Shown here one piece after another: positions 36,001-47,584 of a DNA stretch of 64,000 bases. The notes under the pieces were generated by a model. The model searched no databases and had not been told where the DNA came from. It worked only from the letters and a program-made list of their open reading frames with translations. The DNA is from Blepharisma japonicum (lineage: Eukaryota; Ciliophora; Heterotrichea; Heterotrichida; Blepharismidae): assembly GCA_949751835.1 (NCBI GenBank), contig CATKHK010000010.1, positions 434,001-498,000 on the forward strand, read 5' to 3'. Every line of letters starts with the position of its first letter. The stretch's first letter is position 1. A program made the translations under genes and the position numbers.

Positions 36001-36593
36001 GACCTCCTTGGAAGCCGTCCAGCAAGAGTGCAGTAATAGAAGAAAAAAAGAAATCATTAATCAATCCTACTAAAATAATGCAGCAATATGACTATGGACT
36101 AAAAGAAAGACTGAAATTTATAGCAAAACAAAAAGCCAGAGTACAAACTCCAAACTCAGATAGACCCCAAAATTATTCTCCTTACCCAAGTTTATTAACT
36201 TTGCCTGACAGCGTTCCTTCAGAAAGTGAGCTTTTTATTCCACTAGATGAGAAAATTCTTTTTAATGGCGATATGAGCTTTGGTAAGAAGCTTGGAGATG
36301 ACAAAAGAAGGAGAATTAGCTATAAAAAATTGATAAAATATCGAAAAGGTATGCCTATTTTTGAAAAAATTATGATGAAAATACTTTTAAAGGTGAAGTC
36401 TGGGGCTTTAATGAATATAAAGTTTAAGCCAAAAGATGTAGCAAAAATAAGAAGCAGTAGAAGAACAGAAAATAAAAAGAAACAGATATCATGACAGAAA
36501 CGTTTATACATTCTAGCTTCAGATAGCTTGAAAAAAGCCATGAGAAAAATTTTTGCTAAAAGATTTGTTGCGAAATTAATGAAATACCGCTAA
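33060..36593 (+). CDS. large protein with N-terminal RCC1-like repeats
   Basis: 1172 aa. The first exon codes only six residues (MASKKY) before a 15-nt intron at 33078-33092. Residues about 30-310 form RCC1/RLD-type repeats (EVFIWGEDSNQGGLF, HLFTWGTGSQGELG, DSGEVYVFDD). Residues about 440-700 contain recurring helical motifs with spaced Trp/Leu/Lys (SSFLKIKEFASVKKMY, AFTLIKGREIF, YFKQAIKIWKKNIDF), loosely like Sfi1/IQ-type helical repeats. The remainder is Ser/Pro-rich and disordered with a basic C-terminus. UGA 36492-36494 is Trp; the frame continues 32 codons to UAA. Possibly a basal body or cytoskeletal protein (inference). Confidence 0.75.
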
Positions 36594-36611
36594 TTAATAA
36601 ACTGATAATAT

Positions 36612-37187
36612 TTATGAACTTTGGCTTGGCCCGGCATTTTCTTGTTTTTTCTTAATTTTAAGAACTTGTACTTTCTCGCCCAGCTCTTCGTGAATTTGTT
36701 CAAAAGTATCACTGAATTTTGCATATGATTTAGCAAGAAGTGGAAATGTCTTTATTGCCCAAGAATTTCCAACGAAAAATTGCATCACATATGAAAAACT
36801 TAAAAAATCAGCTACCCCTGGATAATCTCCACCTATAAAATCTCCTTTCAAATTTTGTTCTAAATTCTTAATTGCAGCTATAAGTTCTTTATTTGTTTTT
36901 ATTGCAGTTTTTTGTGCTTCAGCAACAATCTGCTTCAGCCTATAAACAATTCATTCTTCAAGATGCAAATCGGATGCCCCCCTACATGAAGATTGCTCCA
37001 TAATATATCTCAAAATGCTGAGCTCTCCCATTACTTCAATCAAATTTCCGACACTATCTTGAGCTTCTATTTGAAGGGTCACAATAAACCCATCATCAAT
37101 TCTTTTTAATGCGTTAATTCCAGTTCATTTCAAAGCTAATAAGATTGCCTTAACCCCTTCGTCAGGTGATTGATAGACTAATCTCAT
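36612..37187 (-). CDS. glutathione S-transferase-fold protein
   Basis: 191 aa, one exon with two UGA-Trp. N-terminal thioredoxin-like half (MRLVYQSPDEGVKAILLALK ... VMGELSILRYIMEQS) and an all-helical C-terminal half (LKGDFIGGDYPGVADFLSFS is the typical GST N-capping/hydrophobic staple region). The catalytic Tyr/Ser/Cys of standard GSTs is not obvious, so it may be a binding-type GST, as in eEF1B-gamma or synthetase-complex proteins. The tail is Lys/Gln-rich. Convergent with the RCC1-repeat gene, 18 nt between stops. Confidence 0.7.
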
Positions 37188-37227
37188 TTGGAATTAATTT
37201 TAGAAAAAAGTTATTAATAAATTAAGA

Positions 37228-39645
37228 CTAAGAGCATGGGCATTCCATACTTCCAATATCTTTACAGCCTCGGTCTGATGTGTAGTTAAATAAAGAGTAT
37301 CCAAACCTAAATCTTCCAGTGCCTGGGGCATGGAGAGTGTCCCATGCCTCAATATCAGACAATTTTTCTTGTGTAATATTTTCTGCTTTATTGATAAAAT
37401 CTTCGGAACTGATCCAAGATTGCATTTCTAAATCGAATGCTGCATCAAGAAGCCAGATATAAGAATCATAATCTTTAATCACATCATAAACTGTAACATC
37501 ATAGCAAGTCTTACTTTTGCATGAAGGAACATTTTCAAGATCCAGCTTAATTGGCTTATCAAAGCCAAGAAATCTTGACTTATCAGCTGGCAGCTCATGC
37601 TTCATTGGATCTTCACTAGGCTCTGATTTCTCATATGTATCAATACAATATCTAAGTTTTGTAAACACATTGGGAAGTTGATTATCAAAATTATCCCAGC
37701 CATCTGCATTATAAAATTCTTTTTCTCTAAAATACCATATGTCTTTCATATATTTTTCGTTAGCCTGGCAGTCCCATAAACTTGTGTGTATATTTAATTG
37801 CTCTTGATAATTCAATTGGTTCCCTCCAAACTCAGGCAACTTTGCTAAAGATCTTATAGTCCAATGGGTATCATAATGACTCATTAATCTCTGCTTATTT
37901 TCGACTAGCCCTTGTTTTATATGAGGATATTTCTCTGTAAACCATTTAGGAAAAATCATAAAAATTTCAGGCATTTTGTGCTCAATTCTTCCAGCTTGAG
38001 AAAAGGTGTAATATAAAGACATGTGGGACCCATGGTCACTTGTTATAATAAGTACTGTATTGTTGAGGTTTCCTGTTGAATAGAACCAATCTAGTAAAGA
38101 AGAGAGCCCTGGGTCAAGAGTTGCAATGACTTCCATACTAGCTTCATGGGCTTCTTGAAGAGGAGAAAGGACCATTTTCCCATATTCTTTGTAGTTGTTT
38201 CAGAATTGTTTTAAATATCCGAATAAATGTTCATTTACTGGTTTTCCATCAATGCAGCGTCTTCTCATTGAGTTGACTCCGTTAAAATTGCTAAAAGTGG
38301 TATTTACAGGATGGTAAGCAGGATGGCACCAAGGCTTGAAGACAAGATGGTCCATTCCATAAGGCTTTTTCTTTAGAAACCTCCATGACCAATCTTCACA
38401 GAATCCATTTAAGTATAGCACAGCGTTGTCTTGTTTCTGAAAAATTTCCCAGATTGGTCTTCCACTTCTATTTTGCCTCAAAAGAGAGCCTGTGTATAGG
38501 GCTTTGGTGTTGAGTTCAGTATTAAACCCAATGGTAGAAAGTCTCACCATTTCAAACACATCATACTCGTTAGTGGAATTCAAAAATTCCAATTTTTTCA
38601 CTGTTTTTACCAATTTTCTCATAAAATGAGCTCTTGAAAGTGTATCTATTTGAAAAATCAATAGATTCATTCTGTTTATTTCTGAGGTTTTATTGCTCAG
38701 CCTTTGTTTTACATCATCACTAGGTATATTTTGAACAAAATAATTCTCAGTACTGCCACATTTTACTTGAAAATATTCACTCGTGATGCTTAAAGTTGAT
38801 TTTCCTTCGACCTTGTATTTTTTTTCTAGTAACTTTGAGTCTGCAATTCAATTTTCAATTCCAGTTTCATCAATGATAAATGGGTCAGTATGAGCTGAAA
38901 GAAAATCTGGGTTTTCAATGATTTCAGCATATTTTTCATCGCAATCAAGCTCCAGAACTCCATTGTTTAAATGGGCTATTTTTTTGACTTTTGGGCAGTC
39001 GTTACTACCCATGAAAAAATTCATAGTTCTATCTGGTAAAATTGCCATCCAAGGAGTGCCTCTTAGTTCAATATTGCAATTCGGCCACTTATACACTAAA
39101 TGATCTCCCCCTAAAGTTTTATTTCAGTTTTTAATAGCAACTTCACTTCTAGTTTCCCAAATATAAACCCAAAATAAGGCTATGACAATTACACAAATTC
39201 AAAATTTTTTAGGTCCTACATTCCTTTTGGCATAAAAGCAGAATTTGATGGATAAAGTTATCATAAACAAAATAGTCCAAAACATAAAAAATGCTGTCAA
39301 ATTATATTGTCCATGATGCAATAATGTTGTACTCAAATCTGCAATTGCTGAAGCCATAAAAATGAGCCATCCTGTTGCTATTGCTGCAATTTTTACTGCA
39401 ATATTTATTTGTCTAAAATAAAAGATAGGCAAAATTGTAAGGCAAAGTGTTGATAAAACAGAAATCGCTAAACAAATTCCAAAATCCACTAAATGGCCTG
39501 TCACATATTTTACATCACCTCCTTGCAATGTGTATACGTATAAAAGAGTGCTTACTTTAAAACTCGCAAGATAAGCAAAGAAAAAATAGGCATCTTTAGG
39601 TTGAAGTTTGCCTACTGGCTGATCACTTATGTTTGGATTGTTCAT
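37228..39645 (-). CDS. DUF229-type sulfatase-like membrane protein
   Basis: 805 aa. Four TM segments occupy residues about 15-145 and a fifth about 150-168, followed by a large, probably lumenal/extracellular domain with several NxT/S sites. That domain matches the DUF229 branch of the alkaline phosphatase/sulfatase superfamily: LLIFQIDTLSRAHFMRKLV (first metal-binding Asp with TLS), GFCEDWSWRF, TVLIITSDHGSHMSLYYTF (DHG metal ligands), PEIFMIFPKWF. Usual DUF229 proteins have one N-terminal anchor, so the five-TM lead is unusual. Substrate unknown; candidates are sulfated or phosphoethanolamine-modified glycans. Confidence 0.75.
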
Positions 39646-39869
39646 AATTATTATTTTGGAAATATGTTCTACTTTTCTTATTGATTTTCACTGTGCAAGA
39701 CTATGCAAATTAAGCCAAATAACAGAATTTGAAACTCAATTAGCAAGAAATTGAATGATTATTAGCAGGAACAACAATATTGCAAACTAAGATATAATTA
39801 TCAATAAAACCAATGAATGAAATAAACAAATTCAAATAATAATAATTTCTTAGACAGAAACGTTATATC

Positions 39870-40440
39870 ATGCTTAAAAATGCGGACCGAAAATAGTAAT
39901 TACTATGAAGCGACTTCAATTTTAAATTCTTTCTGATAGGAGATTATTCTGCAGGAAAAACAAGCATCCTCTATCGTTTTACAGACAACCAATTTGAAGT
40001 CACTAGATTTGGTAGGATTGGAATTGATTTTGTAATAAATATTCTAGAAAATAAGACATATCAAATACAAACTTCATTCAATTAAGCTGATGATTTGAGA
40101 TACAGCTGAGCAAGAAAGATACAAGAATTATAAGGCAAATCTAAAAGCTGCTGCGGGAATTTTTATGATTTTTGATTTGTCAAGCAGAGATTCTTTTACA
40201 AATCTGCCGAAATGATGAAAATATATCGAAAGTCTTTCATATGCTAGCAGAACAGTTTTGCTTGGCAATAAATCTGATCTCAGAGATAACAGAGAAATTT
40301 CATATGAAGAAGCAAAAAATTTTGCTGAGACGCTAAATATTCCTTATATAGAAGTGTCAGCAAAGAATGGAAATAATATTGGAAACGCATTTGAAGTTTT
40401 AGTCAACATTGCTATAAAAAATTTTAAATTTTATGCTTAG
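39870..40440 (+). CDS. Rab-like small GTPase with altered switch residues
   Basis: 179 aa from three exons; introns 39896-39910 (15 nt) and 40032-40047 (16 nt). The start at 39870 is the only ATG in phase with the first splice, giving KYDFNFKFFLIGDYSAGKTS (P-loop). Other GTPase boxes: IKLMIWDTAEQERY (switch II), LLGNKSDL (guanine specificity), EVSAKNG. Switch I reads FGRIGIDFK, with Arg where Rabs have the Mg-binding Thr, and the DTAGQ Gly is Glu. The C-terminus ends FKFYA with no prenylation cysteines. The UGA in IWDTA is the invariant Trp. Probably a nucleotide-binding but not cycling Rab relative. Confidence 0.82.
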
Positions 40441-40717
40441 ATTGGCTTTTAAAATTGTATAGCTATAAAAGACTACCCAAAAACTATTGAGATAAAAAAT
40501 CTTTCATAAAATTATTAATTTAATTTGATTTATTTAGATTGTTTTAAGCTAAAAGTTGTCTTTTTGAGATGCAAAAATTGAGATGCCTTCGAATTGCATT
40601 ATTAGTGGGATTCAAAATATTTTCAACGTTATGGCATATTTATAATCGAGAATTAGATTAAATTGATAATTAATACTCTTTACCCTTTTTATCGTTTTGA
40701 ATTTTTAATATTCCATC

Positions 40718-43700
40718 ATGAAATTCCTTTCACTAAAATCAATCTTAATGGCTTCTGAAAGTATATTGACAAAATCAAATCAGAGTAATCAAGATTTTGG
40801 TGAAACAAATAAGCCAAATGACATGGAAAATCTTGCAAGTAAAAGAGAAAATTACAATAAAAAATTGCAAGAGCAAAATATCTGTGAAGCAGTCAAGGAG
40901 CCAATTGAGATTTTGCATTGAAGCGATAATAGCACTCATTCTTTTGCTCAATCTCAGATAGAAAATCCTCAAGAATTTATTGATTGTAAACGCAGAAATA
41001 TTGAAGATTTCCATTCCAGTAGCCAAAACATGCTTAAAAATCCTTCAAACACTATAAAAGAACATCAAAATATCGAAAATGGCACTAAGAAAGACAATAG
41101 TTTTCAATTAAATGAAATGAAATCACAATTTTGTAGCTTTCCTATCGAAAATCACACTGCCTCTGACACAGATCTTATAGGACAGAAAATTATTGAAAAC
41201 AAAAATAGCAATAACTCTGACTATGAATTTATATCAGATTTTGCATCTTTCCATCTACCCAAAATAAATAAACCCAATCCACTTCACAAACCAACTCGAG
41301 CAATAAAAAAAGAAACCCCAAAAACTGAGAAGCCCAAATCTTTTATATCAAAATTCACAAGTGTGTTTTCAAAAGGAGCGCCAGAAGACAAGCCACCAGA
41401 AATGAAATTAGGAAACTCTGGAGGTTTTTATTATGATAAAACAAAAAAGAAATGGGTCATTGAAGGAAAAGAAGAAGAAAAAGAAGAAGATTTGGCACCT
41501 CCACCCATAGATTTTAAAAATACAACTACAGGATCTCAAAAAAGAAGACAAATGTATGTAGACACAATTGGACAGACTTCATTTAACGAATCTACCTATA
41601 AACCAGCAGACCATGAAGAGCCCGAAGTTTTTGATGAAGAATTTAAACCAGACCCAAAACCAGAAGAAAATTATGAGACCTTAAGTGAAAAAATGGAAAT
41701 TAGCCAAATAAATGAAGGGGTTAAGGAAGAAACTAAACAAGAAGAAAACGCTCTTGCAGGCTTTAAAGAATATAGTGGCTCAGAAACCCCTCCAAGCGAA
41801 TTAAAAGAAGACTCAAAAACCGAAGAAATAAAGCAAAATGAAAAACTTATTGCCAAACTTAAAGAAGAATTATGAGAGTTAAATTGGAAGTCAAGTGAAA
41901 AAATTGAAGAGCTTTCTGCAATAAATGAAGAATTATACCAGCAAATTTCGTTTTTAAATGATTTAGGGGTGCAAAATGAATTGAAAATTCAAGACTTGAA
42001 TTGAAGACTACAAACAGAAGTAGACAGTAAATCAATAATTCAAGAAGACTTAGAAAATATGAGAGATACAATAAATTTATTAACAAAAGAAATTTCCTGC
42101 CTAAAATCGTCAGACCCAGTATTTTTGTCTGAAGATGCTGATCCTTATGAGCTTCAGCTACAAATTGCTCAGCTAGAAAACGAAAAATTACAGTTTCAAT
42201 CAAATCTTGCAACTAAAGACTTAGAAATTGCCAATTTAAACTCCAGGCTAATTGAGACAGACACCAATGTTGGGCTTCTTTCGAAACAAATTGAGAGGCA
42301 AAAGCATGAATATGAGCTAAAAGAGCAATACTTTACTGAAGAAAGGCAAAGAGCACAGCAAGCTGTGTCATCATTTCGGTCACAGCTGACACAAATAAAA
42401 GAGCTACATAGAGTTGATTTAGATGAGCTTGAACATCTAAGAAGCTTGGTTGAAGAAAATGATATAAAAATAGGAATTTTAAGTAAGTCTAAAAGCAAAG
42501 CTGATATTGAGTTAAAAAAAGCAATATTTGATCAGCAGCAAGCAGAAGATGAGCTCCTTGAAGCAACCAAAAAATTAAAAGAAATCGAAGTATTTCGGAG
42601 AAATTTGGAACTGGAAATCCATCAGCTGAAAATGGAATTATTATCAGAACAAAATGAAGATTTTATAAGGGAGCTGCAATCTCAGTTACAGTCAGCAGAA
42701 ACTGAAAAGGTTAAGCTGCAAACTTTAGTTATTGAAAGTAAGAGAGAGGCCCAAAATATAAAACACCAACTTTCAGATGCTGAAAAAAGGCTAAAGTTTG
42801 ATGCTGATGAAAATGCTGCAAAAATTCAAAGTCTTGCAAAGGAAATGAAAGAAAAAGCTAAAGAGAGTGAAATAAGAGAGACTGAAAATAGGAAAATGAA
42901 AGAAATTGAAAAAGATTTGGAAGATAAAATTGGTATGATGAGGAATGAAATTAAAGGAATGAATGAGAGTTTGAATAAAAAAATTAATATAATTGCTGAA
43001 AAAGAGGAAGAAATAGCTGAAATGGCTAAAAAAATAGATAGACTTGAAAAAGAATTAATTGAAAAGGAGAATGAAATTAATCAAATTCAAGAAAATCTGT
43101 TCAAAATCCAGCATGAAAAAGATGAACTTTGTAAAATTTTAGAAGATAATCGTGAAAATTATGGAGAAAAGCTCGCAAATGAAATTTCGCAGAATTCTGA
43201 GCTAAGCCTACAGATAAACGAGCTAAAGGAAAATATTACAAATCAAGAATTAGAAATCAATAACCTTAAAGCAGATATAGAAGAAATCTCAAAAAAATCA
43301 GAAGAAGCAATCTCACAAGAAAAAATAAATAATTTCAAGCTCAACAAACTCTTAGAAGAAACTAAAAAGGAATTTGATGAAAAAGAAAAAAACGAAAAAA
43401 AACTGCTAGAGCAAATATCAGAACTTAAGGAAGAAGCTCAGCAAATGGAATTAGAACTGGAAAAAATTGAAGAAGAGAAAAATTCTGCCATTGAAAGCGC
43501 AGTTTCTTTACAAAAAGAACTTGAAAAATTAGAAGAAGAGAAAAACCAAGGCGCAGAAAGCTTGGAATCTTTAAAGCATGAATTTGATGAAAAATTGTCG
43601 GAAAATGAAATAAAAATTGATGTATTGGATAAGCAAAATAAATTGTTAATCGAAGATATCGCATCTAAAGATAGAAAAATACAAGAAATTGATAGCCAGT

Positions 43701-45178
43701 ATGAAGAATTATTAAAAGAAAATATAGAATTAAAAGAAAGCCATGAGATTGAAGTAGAAGATCTGAATTCAGTAATAAACGACTATATTGGAGCTAATGG
43801 GCAATTAAGAAACGAAGTGAAAACTCTCAAAGACGAAAATTCAAAGTTATCTGAAGAGTTTTTGGCCAGTAAAGACTTAATCACAGAAAATAATGAAACA
43901 ATTCAAGAATTAAACAGTGAAATAACACAAATTTCAAGTGAGTGTGAAAAATATAAAGGTGAAATAAATCTTTTGAGATCACAAGAACAGACATATATTT
44001 CAACAATTAAAGATTTAAGTGACAAATTAGATAATTGGAGTGCTCAAAATCAAGAAGTCCTTGATAAAATTGAAGAAGATAAAAATACCCTGATATCAAA
44101 AAAAGATGAAGAACTTACAACTTTGCAAAGCCAATTCAAACAAGCTGAAGAAGATTTAATTTCTGCTTCAAATGAAAGAAATGAGCTACTGCAAAATCTC
44201 ACAAATATCAAGGAAGAATTAAGACTAAACCAAGAAAAACTTTCTGAGCTACAAAGCTTATTCCTTGAAAAAAATAATTTAATTAAAGAGCTTAACTGCA
44301 CAATTGCTTACAAAGATTTAGAGCTCTGTGAAGAAAGAGAAAAATACGAAGAACAAATTTCGCAAATTAAAGAGGAGCAGAACGAAAATTTAAGTGGAGA
44401 TATAAAATTGTTAGAAAAAGAAATAAATGAACTTAATGAAAAAAATAAAGGAATAAGTAAAGAACTGCAAGAAGTAAAGGAGAGTGACTCGAATAAAAAT
44501 GACACTATATCGTATTTACAAAGTTTAACAGCTAATCTTAAAGACCAGCTGAATAGGAAAGACCAAGAATTAAAAGTCCAAAAAGAGGAAATTAAGTCTA
44601 TCAATGAAATAAATGCAGGGCATGAAAAACAGATAAGATTGCTAAAAGCCAAAAGCAATACAAATACTGAGTTGGAAGATTATAAAAGAAAAAATGAAGA
44701 GTTATCTGAAGAAATAAAATCTATGAATAAAGACATTGAAGATTTGTATGAGCGCAGATGGAAAGAGCAGCAAGATGCTACTGCGAATCTTGAAAAACAA
44801 AAGCTAAGCTATGAAAAAATGATAGAAGAGCTAAAAACTGACTTTGAAAAGCAAAAGCTGTATTATGAAAATCTCATAGAAGAAAATAAAAATCCAGAGA
44901 AGAAGAGCGAGGTTGAAAATGTGAGTACTAGTGAAGAAAAGGAGCTCTTTTCAGAAGTACTCATTAATGAACAAAAACTAAATAAAATATCACAAGAAGA
45001 TGTACAGATTCAAATTCAAGAGCCAGCACAAATGCAAAAATTGGTGACAGAGACTGTTGAGGCGATAAAACATCAAGCAGAAAAGCAGCAAGCTTCACAA
45101 GTTCCTCAAGAGTCTGAAGGTTGGTTTACATCTCTGTTGGGATCAATCTTTTTAACAGATAGAGAAAGAGGGCAATAA
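40718..45178 (+). CDS. giant golgin-like coiled-coil protein with Sec16-type motif
   Basis: 1486 aa, no intron. The start could also be the second Met at 40748 (MASESILT). Residues 1-220 are disordered. A segment near 230, KLGNSGGFYYDKTKKKWVIE followed by APPPI, copies the conserved C-terminal motif of Sec16 (LGxxxxFYYDxxxKxWV). From about 385 to 1430 the protein is almost continuous heptad-repeat coiled coil. It ends SEGWFTSLLGSIF, a hydrophobic tail that may bind membrane. Combination suggests an ER-exit-site or Golgi tether; the neighbouring Rab-like gene fits but may be coincidence. A piece near 40843-40890 is duplicated at 49815. Confidence 0.8.
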
Positions 45179-45407
45179 TAAAATAATCTGAGAGATTTAT
45201 ATTTTCATTTATTTTATGATCTTATTATAACTTTTTTTAATATAAAACTTTATAGATTGAAATATAAGCCTACATTTACTGAAAATTTAATTAAATGATT
45301 TAAATAAAACTTATTATTTTATTAATCTTTAACGTTTGACATCTATTGATAGGTTGTAAACATCACAGCTACCTCCAACATGCACTGGTGCATTTAGGCC
45401 AAATTTC
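45179..45407. other. spacer after the golgin-like gene
   Basis: AT-rich, nothing recognised; the LINE relic begins beyond it. Confidence 0.4.
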
Positions 45408-46006
45408 TCAAACCTCGTACAATGACTGCATGCTACATAATTTATAAATGATGAGGAGACATTTCTCCCTATAAACGTAAAGCCTTGATGGAGGAAGTAG
45501 CTTCATGCTATACCTACATATTAAATTTATAAGCATAATATCATTTTCATTAGTGCCTTCAAAGAGATGCTCTTTAATATGGGCATTGATTTCACCCAGT
45601 AGCACTATTGAACCATAAGTAAAATTTTTTTCTGCACATTGTCTATATGAGCTCTTCAAAAAAATTTTCTGTTTCCTTGCTGTCATAGTAAACCGGCACA
45701 CATATTTCAAATATAATTATGTATGGTAGCCTAATCTCAATAACCCTACTACACATTACATCAGTTATTCCAAGTTGAATTTTCTTAGCTTTTATTTATT
45801 CCCTAGCATAAATTCTTACTACTTCTTTGGACGTTTCTATACCATTATTCCCAAACTAATTGTAATCTTTTAGAGTTTAAGCACTCCAAGCATGATCTAA
45901 GTGCGTCTCTATAGATCTAACACATTAATACAATAATTGGTCTAGAAATGTTGCAATTCAACGATTTTTTGATACAGCCCACATATATTTCTATGAGCAA
46001 TCTTAA
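45408..46006 (-). mobile_element. decayed LINE (non-LTR retrotransposon) endonuclease fragment
   Basis: Read on the minus strand in two frames with several stops, fragments appear in the order of an apurinic-type LINE endonuclease. AHRNICGLYQK comes near 45990, where such proteins have an Asn-containing 'N(V/I)RGL' start. EIRLPYIIIFEICVPVYY comes near 45720, the 'vyvPp' strand. After a frameshift VLLGEINAHIKE comes near 45600, the GDFNAH catalytic motif with Asp changed to Glu. No reverse transcriptase follows. It lies inside the first MIR unit, directly after its start codons. Confidence 0.55.
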
Positions 46007-46079
46007 GTTGAGTCCAAATACTTGAATCGACATCAATTTTATTATAGTCTCATGGCCTAAACTGGAATAATGAAACTTA

Positions 46080-46115
46080 ATAATCTTAAGTGATGGGAGG
46101 AGTTCAGTAGGACAT
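46080..46115 (-). pseudogene. MIR-domain gene unit D, only the first codons remain
   Basis: ATG at 46113-46115 starts MSYWTPPIT, matching MSHGTPPVT of the intact copies, then a stop. Everything beyond is replaced by LINE-derived sequence. Its 5' flank (46116-46480) matches those of copies A and B, so the assignment does not rest on nine codons alone. Confidence 0.65.
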
Positions 46116-46480
46116 TTTTATTATTTTATTATGGCCATTATTTTAATTGTTGAAAGTATATTTTAATGATAAAATGGATTTATTTCTCAATGATAATTTT
46201 GAATTTCAAATTTCTGTATTTTTAAGATTTTATATTTATTTAAGTTGTTGTTTAATAAAATAGATGTAATTTGCAAATTCCGAAGAAAAATAAATAGATA
46301 TATATAAAATAAAGTTTTAATTACATTATTATAATTTTAGAAAATTTACATTGAATTTATAAATGAAAATTGAAAGAAATCCTTGATTTTTTGTCGTGAT
46401 ATTTCCATAAAATTTATCAAAAATTTTTAAAAATTGGTATAAATGAAAATTAATGGAACACGTGTAGATACCCTATTAAA
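46116..46480 (-). repeat. duplicated 5' flank of MIR unit D
   Basis: Similar to 48149-48490 and 51453-51800. Near the gene the shared part includes TTTTAATTGTTGAAA and TGATAAAATGGATTT; GGAACACGTG sits at 46455-46464, about 340 nt upstream of the ATG. Confidence 0.7.
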
Positions 46481-46710
46481 GAAATCAAAAATTTTTAAAA
46501 GTATAAATTATTCTCTTCATGCCATAAGCTTAGGAAATATACACGTTTAAATAAGAATGATAAGAGCTAGTATAAAATTCATTACTTTATAATTTTCATG
46601 AAAAATTTAAATTAGCTCTATGCTATCATTTATCTTAAAATCAAAATTTTCAATTAATGATTTTTTAAAACTTAATAAGTTTAAGTTGCGTATTCAGATC
46701 TTGTTAGAAT

Positions 46711-47240
46711 CTATATTAGATTTTTCTGGAATGGAAAATATAAAACACATTTGGACTGCGAGTTAATTAGATTATGTGAACATTTAAGATATCTCCTTTC
46801 GTATGTGACATTGTGTGAGATAAAGTTGATTTCCAACTCTGGTAACTTTGTCTTCGGCCTAAGCTCTAGTTTCTCGGTTGCTATATTGCTATTTTGATTC
46901 ATTGATCATGTCAGGCATCATCATTTTCTACTCAAATCTTCGCCTGTCTGGTTACTCTTCCCTTCTTAAATTACCTTAAGAAAAGGGATTGCTTTGATAG
47001 TCAAGTCTAGCTTGGCTCCCCTTTTATAGATCATCCTTGAAAAATACTCAATCTGAACCTTTGATTCGAAGAAGACTATTGCTGAGGCATGAATAGATAA
47101 GTTACCCTTACCATCTAGAGCATTAAGTTGTTTGGATACTGCTAGAAAAATAATGCACAGCAGCATTTCATTGGGTCACCTTACAAATACATCGAGTTTA
47201 TGCTTGAGTCCCTGGCATTGAGGAGCCTGATATTTCTGGC
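46711..47240 (-). pseudogene. possible decayed gene, faintly Rad9-like
   Basis: Minus-strand frame open from about 47240 except for one UAA at about 46969, ending UAG near 46711. Segments such as GNLSIHASAIVFFES, LDLTIKAIPFLKVI and LEINFISHNVTYERRYLKC follow the strand pattern of the Rad9 subunit of the 9-1-1 checkpoint clamp. The similarity is weak and judged by eye. No start, no intron that removes the UAA. It lies between MIR units D and A. Confidence 0.2.
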
Positions 47241-47379
47241 TCCAAAAAAATTGTGAAGGCTATAGTTTTGTGATCATCTCTTAAAGAACAGTCGGATGTT
47301 AACTAAATCCAAGATCTTCATATTCACTTAGACTTTTAAGACTCGAATCTTTTTAAATGCTATTTTCTTATATAAACTC

Positions 47380-47584
47380 TTAATAATCATATAAGTGGCA
47401 ATTCTATCTTAAAGATAAGAATTTTAACTGAAAGTTTGCTTACCATATATACATAATAAAAAATGTGAAAGTTTTATAAGTTTGGCTCATGTCTATGTAG
47501 AGTTAAAATAGAAAATTTACAGTTCAAATTACTTTGGGCCATGTATCAAATATTTTTAATGATTAGTCCATTAATGATTATGAC
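47380..47584 (-). repeat. duplicated 3' flank of MIR copy A
   Basis: Shares order and wording with 49050-49272 and 50660-50888, for example TTAATGATTATGRCTTAA at the stop and AATAGAAAATTT further out. Marks the downstream edge of the repeated unit. Confidence 0.7.
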
